Source: an uncultured Collinsella sp.
GTDB lineage: Bacteria > Actinomycetota > Coriobacteriia > Coriobacteriales > Coriobacteriaceae
NCBI GenBank assembly: GCA_900545745.1
Contig: URAD01000009.1
Span: 1 to 60,533, forward strand
Direction: 5' to 3'
DNA length: 60,533 bases
Position numbers and translations under genes: made by a program. The first letter of the stretch is position 1. Each line of letters opens with the position of its first letter. The notes below the pieces were generated by a model, which saw nothing but the letters and a program-made list of their open reading frames with translations, made no database searches and was not told the DNA's origin. Below, one piece after another: positions 1-9,400 of this stretch.

Positions 1-17
1 CCACGCGCAGCTTCGCG

Positions 18-23
18 TACAAT
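18..23 (+). promoter_or_regulatory. putative -10 element of the two-component operon
   Basis: TACAAT lies only 6 nt before the ATG of the histidine kinase gene. A normal spacing from -10 to transcription start would put the start at or next to the A of the ATG, implying a leaderless mRNA. No purine-rich ribosome site fits in the gap. The -35 would lie outside the window, so this is an inference. Confidence 0.4.
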
Positions 24-29
24 ACCCGT

Positions 30-1175
30 ATGAACAGGCTTTTCGACAAATCGATTGTGCTGGCGTGCTGCATTGCGGCCGCGATGGGTCTTACTGTGGA
101 CGCTCGCCTGGTCGCAGCGTTTTGCCTTGGCGTTATTACCACCTCGATGGCCGAGCTCGCGCAGAAGGATCGCACGTGCCGCACAAGCGAGGCCGCGAGC
201 TACGCTTACATCATCGCGGCCGTCTTCGTGCCGCCGTTTGTGCCGTTTGCGCCTCTCGCCCTCTATGACATCGCGCGACGCGTTCACCGTGAACGAATCT
301 GGCCCGCGCTGGCGATTGGCGCCGTGCTTGTCTGCGCGCTTGTCGCGGACCTTCGTGGTGGCGTGCTCACCACCCGAACGCTGCTGTTAACCGCCATCCT
401 TTCGGTCGCCGCCACGTTGCTGTCGCTGCGCACCGCGCAGCTGGAGCGCGAACAGGAACGCATGCGTCGCACCCGCGACAAGCTGCAAGAACGCGCCCTG
501 GCACTCGAGGCACGCAACCGCGACCTCGCCGACCGCCAGGACTACGAAGTCGAGCTCGCGACGCTCGCCGAACGCGCCCGCATCGCGCGCGAGATCCACG
601 ATAACGTCGGGCACCAGCTCACGCGCGCCTCACTGCAGGCCGAAGCCCTACGCGTGGTCCACGCCGACGAGCCTGGCGTCGCCGCCGATTTCGCCGACGT
701 TAAACGCACGGTTGACGAGGCGCTCCAGCTTGTGCGCACCAGCGTCCACGCGCTCAACGACAACGCCGTCGACCTTTCCGTGCAGCTCGAACGCATTGTC
801 GAAGGCACACGCTCGGACGGCGGCCCGCAGATTGAGCTTGAAGTTATGGCCGAACATGCGCCCGCAAACGTCGCCAACTGCTTTGCAGCGGTCCTGCGCG
901 AAGCGCTCTCCAATACCATGCGCCACGCTTGCGCCCAGACCGTCACCGTACGGTGCATGGAGCATCCGTCGTTTTACCAGCTCATTGTTACCGACGATGG
1001 CGTGGGTGAGGTCCAAGCAAGCGGCCGCGGCACCGCGGAGGGCATGGGGCTTACCTCCATGCGCGAGCGCATCGAGGCGCTTGGCGGCACCTTCACCGCC
1101 GGCCCGCGTGCCGGCGCCGGCGGCTGGCGTGTGTTTGCCACCGTTCCCAAACAGCAAGGAGATGAGGGCCGATGA
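30..1175 (+). CDS. NarL-family sensor histidine kinase
   Basis: Membrane sensor kinase that autophosphorylates on histidine and passes the phosphate to the response regulator encoded next. About four hydrophobic segments occupy residues 9-40, 60-82, 90-108 and 114-133, followed by a charged probable coiled coil to about 175. The HisKA_3 dimerisation/phosphoacceptor box AREIHDNVGHQL contains the likely phospho-His at 190. The HATPase_c region follows, with the N-box in LREALSNTMRHA, a DDGVGE G1 box and GMGLTSMRERI. There is no large extracytoplasmic sensor domain, so the signal is probably sensed in the membrane or by a partner; the ligand is unknown. The stop overlaps the next start (ATGA), indicating translational coupling. 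Confidence 0.9.
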   Translation: MNRLFDKSIVLACCIAAAMGLTVDARLVAAFCLGVITTSMAELAQKDRTCRTSEAASYAYIIAAVFVPPFVPFAPLALYDIARRVHRERIWPALAIGAVLVCALVADLRGGVLTTRTLLLTAILSVAATLLSLRTAQLEREQERMRRTRDKLQERALALEARNRDLADRQDYEVELATLAERARIAREIHDNVGHQLTRASLQAEALRVVHADEPGVAADFADVKRTVDEALQLVRTSVHALNDNAVDLSVQLERIVEGTRSDGGPQIELEVMAEHAPANVANCFAAVLREALSNTMRHACAQTVTVRCMEHPSFYQLIVTDDGVGEVQASGRGTAEGMGLTSMRERIEALGGTFTAGPRAGAGGWRVFATVPKQQGDEGR

Positions 1176-1801
1176 GGCTCATCGTTGTCGACGACGACCG
1201 CTTGGTGGTCGATTCGCTCAAGATTATCTTGGGCGCCCAGCCGCAGATCGAAGTGGTGGGCACCGGTGCCAACGGCAACGATGCGGTGGCGCTCTACGCT
1301 GAGCACGCACCCGATATCGCGCTGCTCGACATCCAGATGCCGGGACGCGACGGCCTTTCGGCCGCGCGCGAGATCCTTGAGCACGACCCTGCGGCGCGCG
1401 TGGTGTTTCTGACGACATTCTTGGATGACGAGTACATTGTGTCGGCGCTCAAGCTGGGCGCCCGCGGCTACCTGATCAAGACCGATGTCGCTGCCATTCC
1501 GCCGGCGTTGGCGCAGGTCATGGACGGCAAACGCGTGCTCGAGGGCAAGGCGATCGAAGATATCAACTTTGATGGGGCGGACGTCGAGGCCGGCGCGACC
1601 CGCCGGCCCGCCGCCTTTGCCGGCCTGACCGACCGCGAGTTCGAAGTCGCCGAGCTCATCGCCCGCGGCCTCGACAACAAGGAGATCGCTGCCACCGCCT
1701 ATATGGGCGAAGGCACCGTGCGCAACCACATCAGCTCAATCCTAGCCAAAATGGGGCTACGCAACCGCACCCAAATCGCCATCGCCTATCTACGAGGCTA
1801 G
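1172..1801 (+). CDS. NarL/LuxR-type DNA-binding response regulator
   Basis: Partner of the preceding kinase. The N-terminal receiver domain has the acidic pair in VVDDDR and the phospho-acceptor Asp at about residue 53 in LLDIQMPG. The C-terminal LuxR/GerE helix-turn-helix (about 145-209) starts with LTDREFEVAELIARG and continues through NKEIA and GTVRNHISSIL. Length (209 aa) is normal for the family. The start overlaps the kinase stop by 4 nt. Target genes cannot be told from the sequence; the divergent or adjacent surface protein is a possible but unproven target. Confidence 0.92.
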   Translation: MRLIVVDDDRLVVDSLKIILGAQPQIEVVGTGANGNDAVALYAEHAPDIALLDIQMPGRDGLSAAREILEHDPAARVVFLTTFLDDEYIVSALKLGARGYLIKTDVAAIPPALAQVMDGKRVLEGKAIEDINFDGADVEAGATRRPAAFAGLTDREFEVAELIARGLDNKEIAATAYMGEGTVRNHISSILAKMGLRNRTQIAIAYLRG

Positions 1802-1831
1802 CCGCTGGCTGCCGCCAATTTGATGCCATTT

Positions 1832-1985
1832 CAAAACTATGCCGGTTTACTACGATGAACCGCATATCTCCGACCACGGCAAATTGCGCACTTACAAAAC
1901 CGCAGGTAGAACACTTGCGATATTTGCAAAAATGCGGGTGTGGTCAGGAATCTCGGATTCATCGTAGTAAACCGGCATAGTTTTG
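1832..1985. repeat. long palindromic element, copy 1
   Basis: Perfect 28-bp inverted arms (1832-1859 and 1958-1985) enclose a core containing AAAACCGCAGGTAGA. The core recurs in inverse orientation in the elements at 2077-2238 and 9927-10079. The outer arm motif AAAACTATGCCGG is shared with 9927-10079. No protein is encoded. It could be a structured RNA, a bidirectional terminator or a miniature mobile element. Confidence 0.8.
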
Positions 1986-2029
1986 TTCGGGCGGCCCTAC
2001 ACGAGTGCCCCCGCAAGCCTCGCGGGACC

Positions 2030-2056
2030 AAAATGATCCGTTTTCCTCCGTCCCCA
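2030..2056. repeat. short dispersed repeat (ATGATCCGTTTTCCTCCGTC type)
   Basis: The segment reading AAATGATCCGTTTTCCTCCG is repeated almost exactly at 9865-9890, each time just left of a palindromic element. A reverse-complement relative (GGGGACAGAGGAAAACAGAT) is at 26301-26320. It is a dispersed intergenic repeat of unknown role. Confidence 0.6.
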
Positions 2057-2076
2057 AGGGATCAGCCGGAACCGCT

Positions 2077-2238
2077 CGCCACGAAATCGGCCCATCTACT
2101 ACGTTTGACGCGATACCCATGACCATACCTTCGTTTTGAACAAAACCACAGGCGTTCTACCTGCGGTTTTGTTTTCGCGTTTTTTGGCATGGTTGGGGGT
2201 AAGGGGCTAAACGTAGTAGATGGGCCGGTTTCGTGGCG
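2077..2238. repeat. long palindromic element, copy 2
   Basis: Thirty-nucleotide arms (2077-2106 and 2209-2238) are complementary except for one position that is a G-U wobble on one RNA strand. The core CTACCTGCGGTTTTG matches copies 1 and 3, but the arm sequence is different (CCCATCTACTACGTTT). The arms therefore changed while staying complementary, which suggests selection on pairing or a hairpin-based copying mechanism. Confidence 0.8.
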
Positions 2239-2258
2239 CGCCCCCGGCGCATAAAAGC

Positions 2259-2293
2259 GCCGCCACGGAGGAGGGAGATGCCTCCGTGGCGGC
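2259..2293 (-). terminator. rho-independent terminator-like hairpin
   Basis: A 13-bp perfect stem (GCCGCCACGGAGG and its complement) with a 9-nt loop is followed on the minus strand by GCGCTTTTA. It lies downstream of the surface protein C-terminal segment. A second GC-rich hairpin (2332-2355, loop TTTT) is closer to the stop and may act with it. Confidence 0.6.
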
Positions 2294-2368
2294 TGGGGGT
2301 AGGAGTAGGTCGGAATTTAGCCCTGCCGGCCGCCCGGGGCCTTTTGGCCCCGGGCGCTGTCGACGTGC

Positions 2369-3418
2369 CTAGCGCTTACGGATACCCCAGACTAGGGCTC
2401 CGACGCCGGCCATGGCGATGACAAATGCCATAAGCAGAGCGGCAGCCTGCTGGTCGCCCGTGGTGGGCAGGAAACCCTTGACCGTCTTGACGATGTTCGT
2501 CACGGTCTTGGGCGTGCCGGGATCGGGTGTCGGCACGGGCGTCTCGGGCTTCTTGTACGTGTTGTTGAACACGATACCCTCGACGCTCTTATCGCCCTTG
2601 GCAAAGGCGACATTCGCCTTGAGGTTACCCTCGCCGTCATCGGCCACGTTGACGGTCGCGGTAAAGACGGACTTGTCGTAGGTCATACCGGCCTCGTCGC
2701 CCTTGACCTCGCTGATGGTGTAGACGTACGTACCAGGCTCGTCGTACTCGAACTTGTCGAAGTTGATCTTGCCGTCGGCATCGTTGGTGACGGTGGACTC
2801 GATGTCCTCGCCAACGAGCTTAAAGCTAAACTCGTCCTTCTTGAGCTCGCGTCCCTCGAGCACCTTGACCGCGCCGATGGAAACCTGCGTAGGCATGGCG
2901 TGATACTTGTTGGTAAAGCCAGCCGACTCGGTGGTTCCCTCGAGCTTGTGCGTCGCGGTCAGCGTGCCGTCGCCGTTGTCGGAGACGGTGGTCACGACGG
3001 TGTAGGTCGTGCCGTCATAGGTGACGCCCTTGTACAGGCCGAGCGCGTTGGGGCAAGCCTCGCGCAGCATGTACGTGTGCGTGCCGGGTGCCTCGTAGCG
3101 GATCGGGCTCAGCGTAACGTTACCGTTGACGTCGTTGGTACCGCTAGCGACAACCACACCGTCCTCGAGCAGCTCAAACGTGAACTCGCCAGCTGCAAGA
3201 TCGCGGCCGGTCAGACGCTTGACCGTCTTGACCTGATCGGTCACGGACGAATCGGTAGGTGCCACGCCGTAGGTGTTGGTAAACGTGAAGGCAGCACCGT
3301 CGTCGCCTTCGCGCTTGACGCTCAGATGCCCGGCACCGTCGTCAGACACGGTGTAGGAAACCTTGCGCGTGGCGTTGGTGTCATTGGTCACGCCAGGGGC
3401 ACTACCGGACTCGGTCAC
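2369..3418 (-). pseudogene. C-terminal part of split LPxTG surface protein (out of frame with the rest)
   Basis: Continuation of the giant surface protein in another frame. It contains two further FctA/Cna-type isopeptide repeats (SSVTDQVKTVKRLTGRDL and IGAVKVLEGREL), each ending in a typical F-x-N-x-Y strand. It ends with a cell-wall sorting signal: LPTTG, a hydrophobic stretch and the tail GIRKR, the expected substrate of a class A or C sortase. The nominal start is an internal GTG. Codons just upstream in this frame read RSHTFTYTVTESG, a repeat interrupted by the frame break, so this is not an independent gene. Without it the 2090-residue upstream product has no wall anchor. The break could be a real mutation, a phase-variable or programmed frameshift, or an assembly error. 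Confidence 0.8.
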
Positions 3419-6400
3419 CGTGTAAGTAAAGGTGTGCGAGCGCGGAGCGGTGGGGCTGCGGGCTCGGGCTCGTCGCTGGGCTCGTCGGCGTTGGCATCGG
3501 TGTCGGCCTCTTCAGCCTCTGCCTCGTCGGCCTCTGCCTCGTCGGCCTCGGCTTCTTCAGCTTCGTCTGCCTCGGCCTTATCGGTCGCATCGTCCGTCAC
3601 GCCCAGAGCGCGGTTGAGGTCCTCGAGCGTAAAGTGGATCTTGCCAAAGTCCACGTTGCCAGCCGCGTCGTTGGTTGCGGTCGTGCGCTCGGGCATCGGG
3701 GCACCAGACTCGTCGGCGGTCACGGTAAAGGTGAACTTGCCCGTGATGTCAGCCGGGGTCAGGCCCTCGGCAGCTTGGAGCTTCTTAATGCCGGTGAGCG
3801 CGGCATCGACGGCTTCGGCGCCGTAGACGTTCTCGAACAAGGGCTCGACGCCGCCGTAGTCGACCGTTGCCGTCAGGGTACCGTCACCGTTGTCGACGAC
3901 GATAACCTTAAAGCCAAAGCTCCACGTTGTAGCGGAAACGCCATTCGGCAGCCCGAATAAATCTTCGTAGGCCGTGTAGTTAATGGTCCAGGCAAGCTTA
4001 CCGTCCTTATCGGTACGATAAGCAAGCCCAGCCGCCTCAAGATTGGCAAGCATCTCGGTGTCGTAGTGCAGCGCATCAAAGCTCACATGCCCGCCGATAT
4101 TAGGCTTGAGGTTTTCGTAGCCCACAAGCTCGCCCTGATAGGCAATGCCGAACCAGAACTCGCCGTCGGCCATCGGACGACCGGTCAGGGTCTTGGTGGC
4201 GACAACCTGAGCAGCGGTACCACCAGGCGTATTGGTCGTAGCGCTGTAGCTGTTGTGGAACGGAACCAGGGCACTCTCGACCTTGTTCTCACCGCTCTTG
4301 TGGACCGTCGTATGCGTACCCTCGGGACCGCCGGAGACGGTCGTCGTGGCGGTAAGCGTACCGGCACCGTCATCGGCGACGGCGATCGTCACGGTACGCA
4401 CGGCGTCGTCGTAGGTGTAACCGGGCTTGCCGTCATTCTTCTCGGCTACGGTGTACGTGAAGGTCTTGCCGGCATCAGCCTGCGTAAACTTGACCTCATG
4501 GCCAGCCAGGATGTCGATCAGGCCGACCGTTGCCTCTGCCGTCGCAGGGGACTTGAAGTTGTTGGCTCCGGGCAGCAGGCCAAGCGCGTTGGCCGAGGCC
4601 TCGTCGGCAGGCGTCACGGTAAACGTGAACTGACCCTCGGTCATAGGACGTCCGGAGAGGCTCTTGCTGAGCTTGAGGCCGCCGGCCGCGGTGTAGTTAA
4701 GCTCAGTGCGGTACGTGTTGGTGAAGCGTCCGTTTTCCTTCTTGGTGACATTGGCGGTCAGCTTGCCCTCGCCGTCCTCAGTCACGGTCACTTCGGCGGT
4801 CGCGACATGCCCGTCATACGCCATGCCGGCCGCGTTACCCGCGTTCTCGCGGATCTCGTACGTGTAGGTTCCGGCAGCCGTGTAGCGGATCTTGCCGAAC
4901 TTGACGGCAGCGATGCCATCCTTCGCATCGTGCTTGTTCACGGTCACGGTTGCAGGATCGGGCAGCGGGGTGCCCTCGGCGGCGGTGATGGTAAAGCTGA
5001 ACTCGTCGGAGTCCGTCCAGTCGCGACCGTCGATAGCCTTACTCAGATCAAAGTCGAGCTCTGCGTCGAGCGGGGTCACGCTGTAGGTGTTCTTGAAGGT
5101 CGCAGCCGTGGCGTCCTTCAGGACATGCTCAGCCTTGAGCGTGCCATCGCCCTTGTCGGTAATGGTGGTCTCGATGGTGTACTTGGCGTCGCCGTACGTG
5201 ATGCCCTTGCTGGTGGTTCCGCCGTTGACCTCGCGCAGCGTGTAGGTATGCTTGCCGGCCTCGGTGTACTTCACGGCGTTCATCGTGATGTTGCCTTCGG
5301 CATTGTTGGTGCCGGTGGCGACGACCTTGGCGTCCTCGCCCTCGCCCTCGACGAGCTCGAAGGAGAACTCGCCGTCCTTGAGGTCGCGCCCGGTCAGGAA
5401 CTTGGTCGCGGTGACCTGGTCGGTGACACTGAACTCGCCAGGATTCGGCTTGTAGCTGTTGTTGAACTTCGCCTCGTCGGCTCCATTCAGCTCATGCTTT
5501 ACCACGAGCTCACCCTTGCCGTTGTCGGTGACGGTCGTCTCGATGGTGTAGGTCTTGCCGTCGTAGGTGATGCCGTTGCCGGCGTCGCCCGGGACCTCGC
5601 GCAGCGTGTAGGTGTGCTTGCCGGCAGCGGTGTACTCGATGGGGCTCATCGTGATCTTGCCGCGGGCGTCGTTCTTGCCGGTGGCGACGACATCGTTACC
5701 CTCGACGAGCTCGAAGGAGAACTCGCCTTCCTTGAGGTCGCGCCCGGTCAGGAACTTGGTCGCGGTGATCTGGTCGGTGACACTGGAGCTCTTGGGGGCC
5801 ACCGTGTAGGTATTCTCGAAGATCGCCTCGTCGGCGTTCTGCAGCTTGTGCTCCACGCTAAGGGCGCCGTCGCCGTTGTCCTTGACGATAGTCACGATAG
5901 TGTACTCAGAGGTGCTGTAGGTAATGCCGTTTTCGGTGGCGCCGGCCTTGGTCTCGCGCAGCATGTAGGTGTGCTCGCCAGCCGCGGTGTAGGTGACGGA
6001 ATCCATCACGATCTTGCCGTCGGCATTGTTGGTGCCGGTGGCGACTACGTTATTGCCCTCGACGAGCTCAAAACGGAACTCGCCGGCCTTGAGGTCACGG
6101 CCGTCCAAGGACTTGATCGCGGTAATCTGGTCGGTGACGCTGGAGCTCTTGGAGCCAGGCTCGTAGGAGTTGGTAAACTTCGCCTCGTCGGCGCCCTTCA
6201 GCTTATGCTCTACGCCGAGCGTGCCGTCGCCGTTGTCCTTGACGACAGTCTCGATGGTGTAGGTCGCGGCATCGTAGGTGATACCACCGACGTTACCCCT
6301 GACCTCGCGCAGCGTGTAGGTGTGCTTGCCGGGCTTGTCGTAAGTGATTTTGTCCATGACAACCGTGCCGTCAGCGGCGTTCTTGCCGGTGGCGACGACC

Positions 6401-9400
6401 TTGTCGCCCTCGACGAGCTCGAAGGAGAACTCGCCGGCGGCAAGCGCGCGCCCGGTCAGGAACTTGGTCGCCTTGACCTGGTCGGTGACGCTGGACTCAG
6501 TGGGGGTCAGATTGTAGGAATTCTTGAACTCGGCAGCCTTGGCATCCTTCAGGACATGCTCGGCCTTGAGCGTGCCGTCGCCCTCATCGGTGATGGTGGT
6601 CACGATGGTGTAAGTCTTGCCGTCGTAGGCGATGCCCTTGCTGGTGGTTCCGCCGTTGACTTCGCGCAGTGTGTAGGTATGCGTTCCGGCCTTGTCATAC
6701 TTGACGGTGCCCATCGTGATGTTACCGCTGGCGTCGTTGGTGCCGGTGGCGACGACCTTGTCGCCCTCGACAAGCTCGAAGGAGAACTCGCCGGCGGCAA
6801 GCTTGCGCCCGGTCAGGGACTTGGTCGCGGTGATCTGGTCGGTGACGCTGGAGCTCTTGGGCGTCACGGTGTAGGAGTTCTTGAACTCAATCTTCTTGAC
6901 GTCCTCGGCGCCCTTCAGCTTATGCGTGGCCACAAGCTGGCCCTTGCCATTGTCGGCGATGGTCGTCACGACGGTATAGACGGTTTTGTCATAGGCGATG
7001 CCGCCGGCATTGCCCTTGACCTCGCGCAGCGTATAGATGTGCTGACCGATCTCGGTGTACTTGATGGCGCTGAACGCAACGTTGCCGTTGGCATCATTCT
7101 TAACGGTTTCGACAACCGACGCGTCCTCGCCCTCACCCTCAACGAGCTCAAAGGAGAACTCATTGTCCTGGAGCTTATGGCCGGTCAGGACCTTGGTAAC
7201 TGTAATCTGATCGGTGACGCTCGACTCAGCGGGATTGGCGGTATAGGTGTTCTTGAACTCGACCTCGCCCGAGGTCTTCTTCACAGAAGCCTCGAGCTTT
7301 CCCTTTGCGTTGGGTGTCACCGTTACGGTGAACTCTGCAACGTTCTTGCTGTAGGCGATGCCGTCGACCGTGGTCCCGGCATGCTTCTCGCTAACCTTGT
7401 AGACATACGTGCCCGGCTTGTCATAGGCAATCTCGCCAAAGCTAATGTCCGCATGGCCCTTGGTTGCAAACGCAGTCGTGGACCTGGGCATCGGGGCGTT
7501 GTCCTCGGACGTCAGGCCAAACTCAAACTTGTCCTCATCCGTCCAGTCGCGGCCCTCGAGCACCTTGGTCAGGCCAAAGTCGGCAGTTGTCAACGTTGTC
7601 GGCGTGGTATTGAGCGTAAAGCTAATCTTGCCGTTATTGCCCAGGTAGACATTGACCTTCGTCGCACCAGAAACAACCTTCGTGTTGTTCCACTGGGGAT
7701 TGATCACGTCGCGTGCGGTGTCCGTCGGGTTTCCGCCCACACGCTCCTTGGTGGTGTGAAGCTGGTTGATAAAGGCGAGGCGCGCGGTGCCAGCCTTAAT
7801 CGACCAGTGATCGCCATCCTTTACCAAAGCACCTTCAAAGTTTTCGAGCTCGCTTCCCTTAACCGGGATCGAAACGGAATCATCGTACGGCGCGCCCGAC
7901 GAGTTCTGCGCCATAAACTCATCTTTGTACCAATAGGTCTTAGAGCCCGAAGGCTTTTCCGTTGCGAGCTTGGTGCAAGCCGCGTCTGTGTAGACGGGCG
8001 TTAGCTTTTGGAAGTAGTAGTAGCTGTTCGTAGCAGCAGGCTCAAAGCTTGCGACCGTATCGCCCGCATCGTCGCCGGTCCACTTGTTGGCGCAGAAGCT
8101 AACGGTATTGGAATCGGCGTCCTTGTGCTCATTGATGTAATCCTGCAGTCCCGGTACGTTATTGGGAGTAAACAGGTTTTTGCGTGCAATAGCCTTTACG
8201 CTCGATGCATACGCAACGCGGATAGGCGAGATGGCATCCGTGGAGTCAACCACAAACGTGCCCGCAGACTCGTCAACGGTAAAACGGCGCAGCGGAATGA
8301 GCGATGCGGGGACCTTGACCGTCACGATGTCGCCGCGCTGCGGATTGTTCTCGTCCGCGCAATCAACCGTAATTACGAGATGGGCGAGCTCGCCATCAAA
8401 CGTATAGGTATCGATATTGCCATCGGTCGACTTGGTGGCGGCCCCATAGGTCTTGCCGTTGTACTCGGCACCGGTAAAGCTATCGACCTGCATAAAGGCG
8501 CCCAGCTCGTCCTCGAATGTGATGTAGCCGGAACCGTTGGGATTCTTGCCCTCGACCTTGGTCGGGAAACCCTTGCCCGACGTAATGGCACTCGAGATGT
8601 CCTTAAAGACCTGATCAAGCTCGGCGGCGTTGGTCGCCGACTTGTAGTAGCTAGCACCGGCAACGGGGTTGCCGAAATTGACATTCCACTTCTCAGTTCC
8701 AAAAAAGCCATGGCTTACGGACGATGTGGCATCCGGATAGTTACTCGACACGGCATGCATGAATTTATTCTCGTTGCTCGTGCGGCTGCTTGTTGGATCG
8801 TCGCCCGGCTTCGCACCGTTGAAGATACCGATGGTATAAATGGTCGCCCCGCCACTCTTTATGGTCTTGGCGATATTGATGGCATCCTTAGCAACCTCGG
8901 CCTCAAAACCATTAGAACTCGTAGGAGAGCCATCGGTGAAGAACACAACGATCTTCTGGGCGTCTTCACGACCAGCAATGCCCTTGGCCAGGTCCATGCC
9001 ATAGTCGGCACGAGTAGAGCCAGCAGGCTCGATTAAATTAACCGTGTTCTTGAGGCTCTTTGCGCCCCCATCCTTGCAGACCGTGAGGCCCAACATGGTC
9101 TGGGAGTAGTTGTAGGTGTTGCCGTCGTCGCGATAGGTATCATTACCAACCTTATCGCTCTTCTTGCCCGCAAACTTTACGATGGCAACCTGGTGCTGCT
9201 TGCTCGCGTCCTTAACGTTCTTGTTTTGCTCGGCAATGGTGTCGATAAAGTGGTTGGCAGCATTCTTGAGCGCAACGATACGCTTAGGGGACCCTTTACC
9301 ACCCATAGGATCATCCATTGAGCCAGAGGCATCGAGCACCATCACGATGTCGAGCGGCTTGGAAACCAGCGACGTCGTATCGGATGTCGAAGACATCGCC

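Noticed and set aside
2369..3418. Independent small LPxTG protein starting at GTG 3418
   Set aside because: No ribosome site or signal peptide; upstream codons in the same frame continue an isopeptide repeat.
4066..8004. Open frame of 1312 codons on the plus strand
   Set aside because: It is antisense to the repeat region of the surface protein; its repeats mirror the GC-rich codon pattern of the true gene and show no domain, and no ribosome site.
8008..9036. Open frame on the plus strand antisense to the vWA domain
   Set aside because: Shadow of the surface protein; no domain or start signal.
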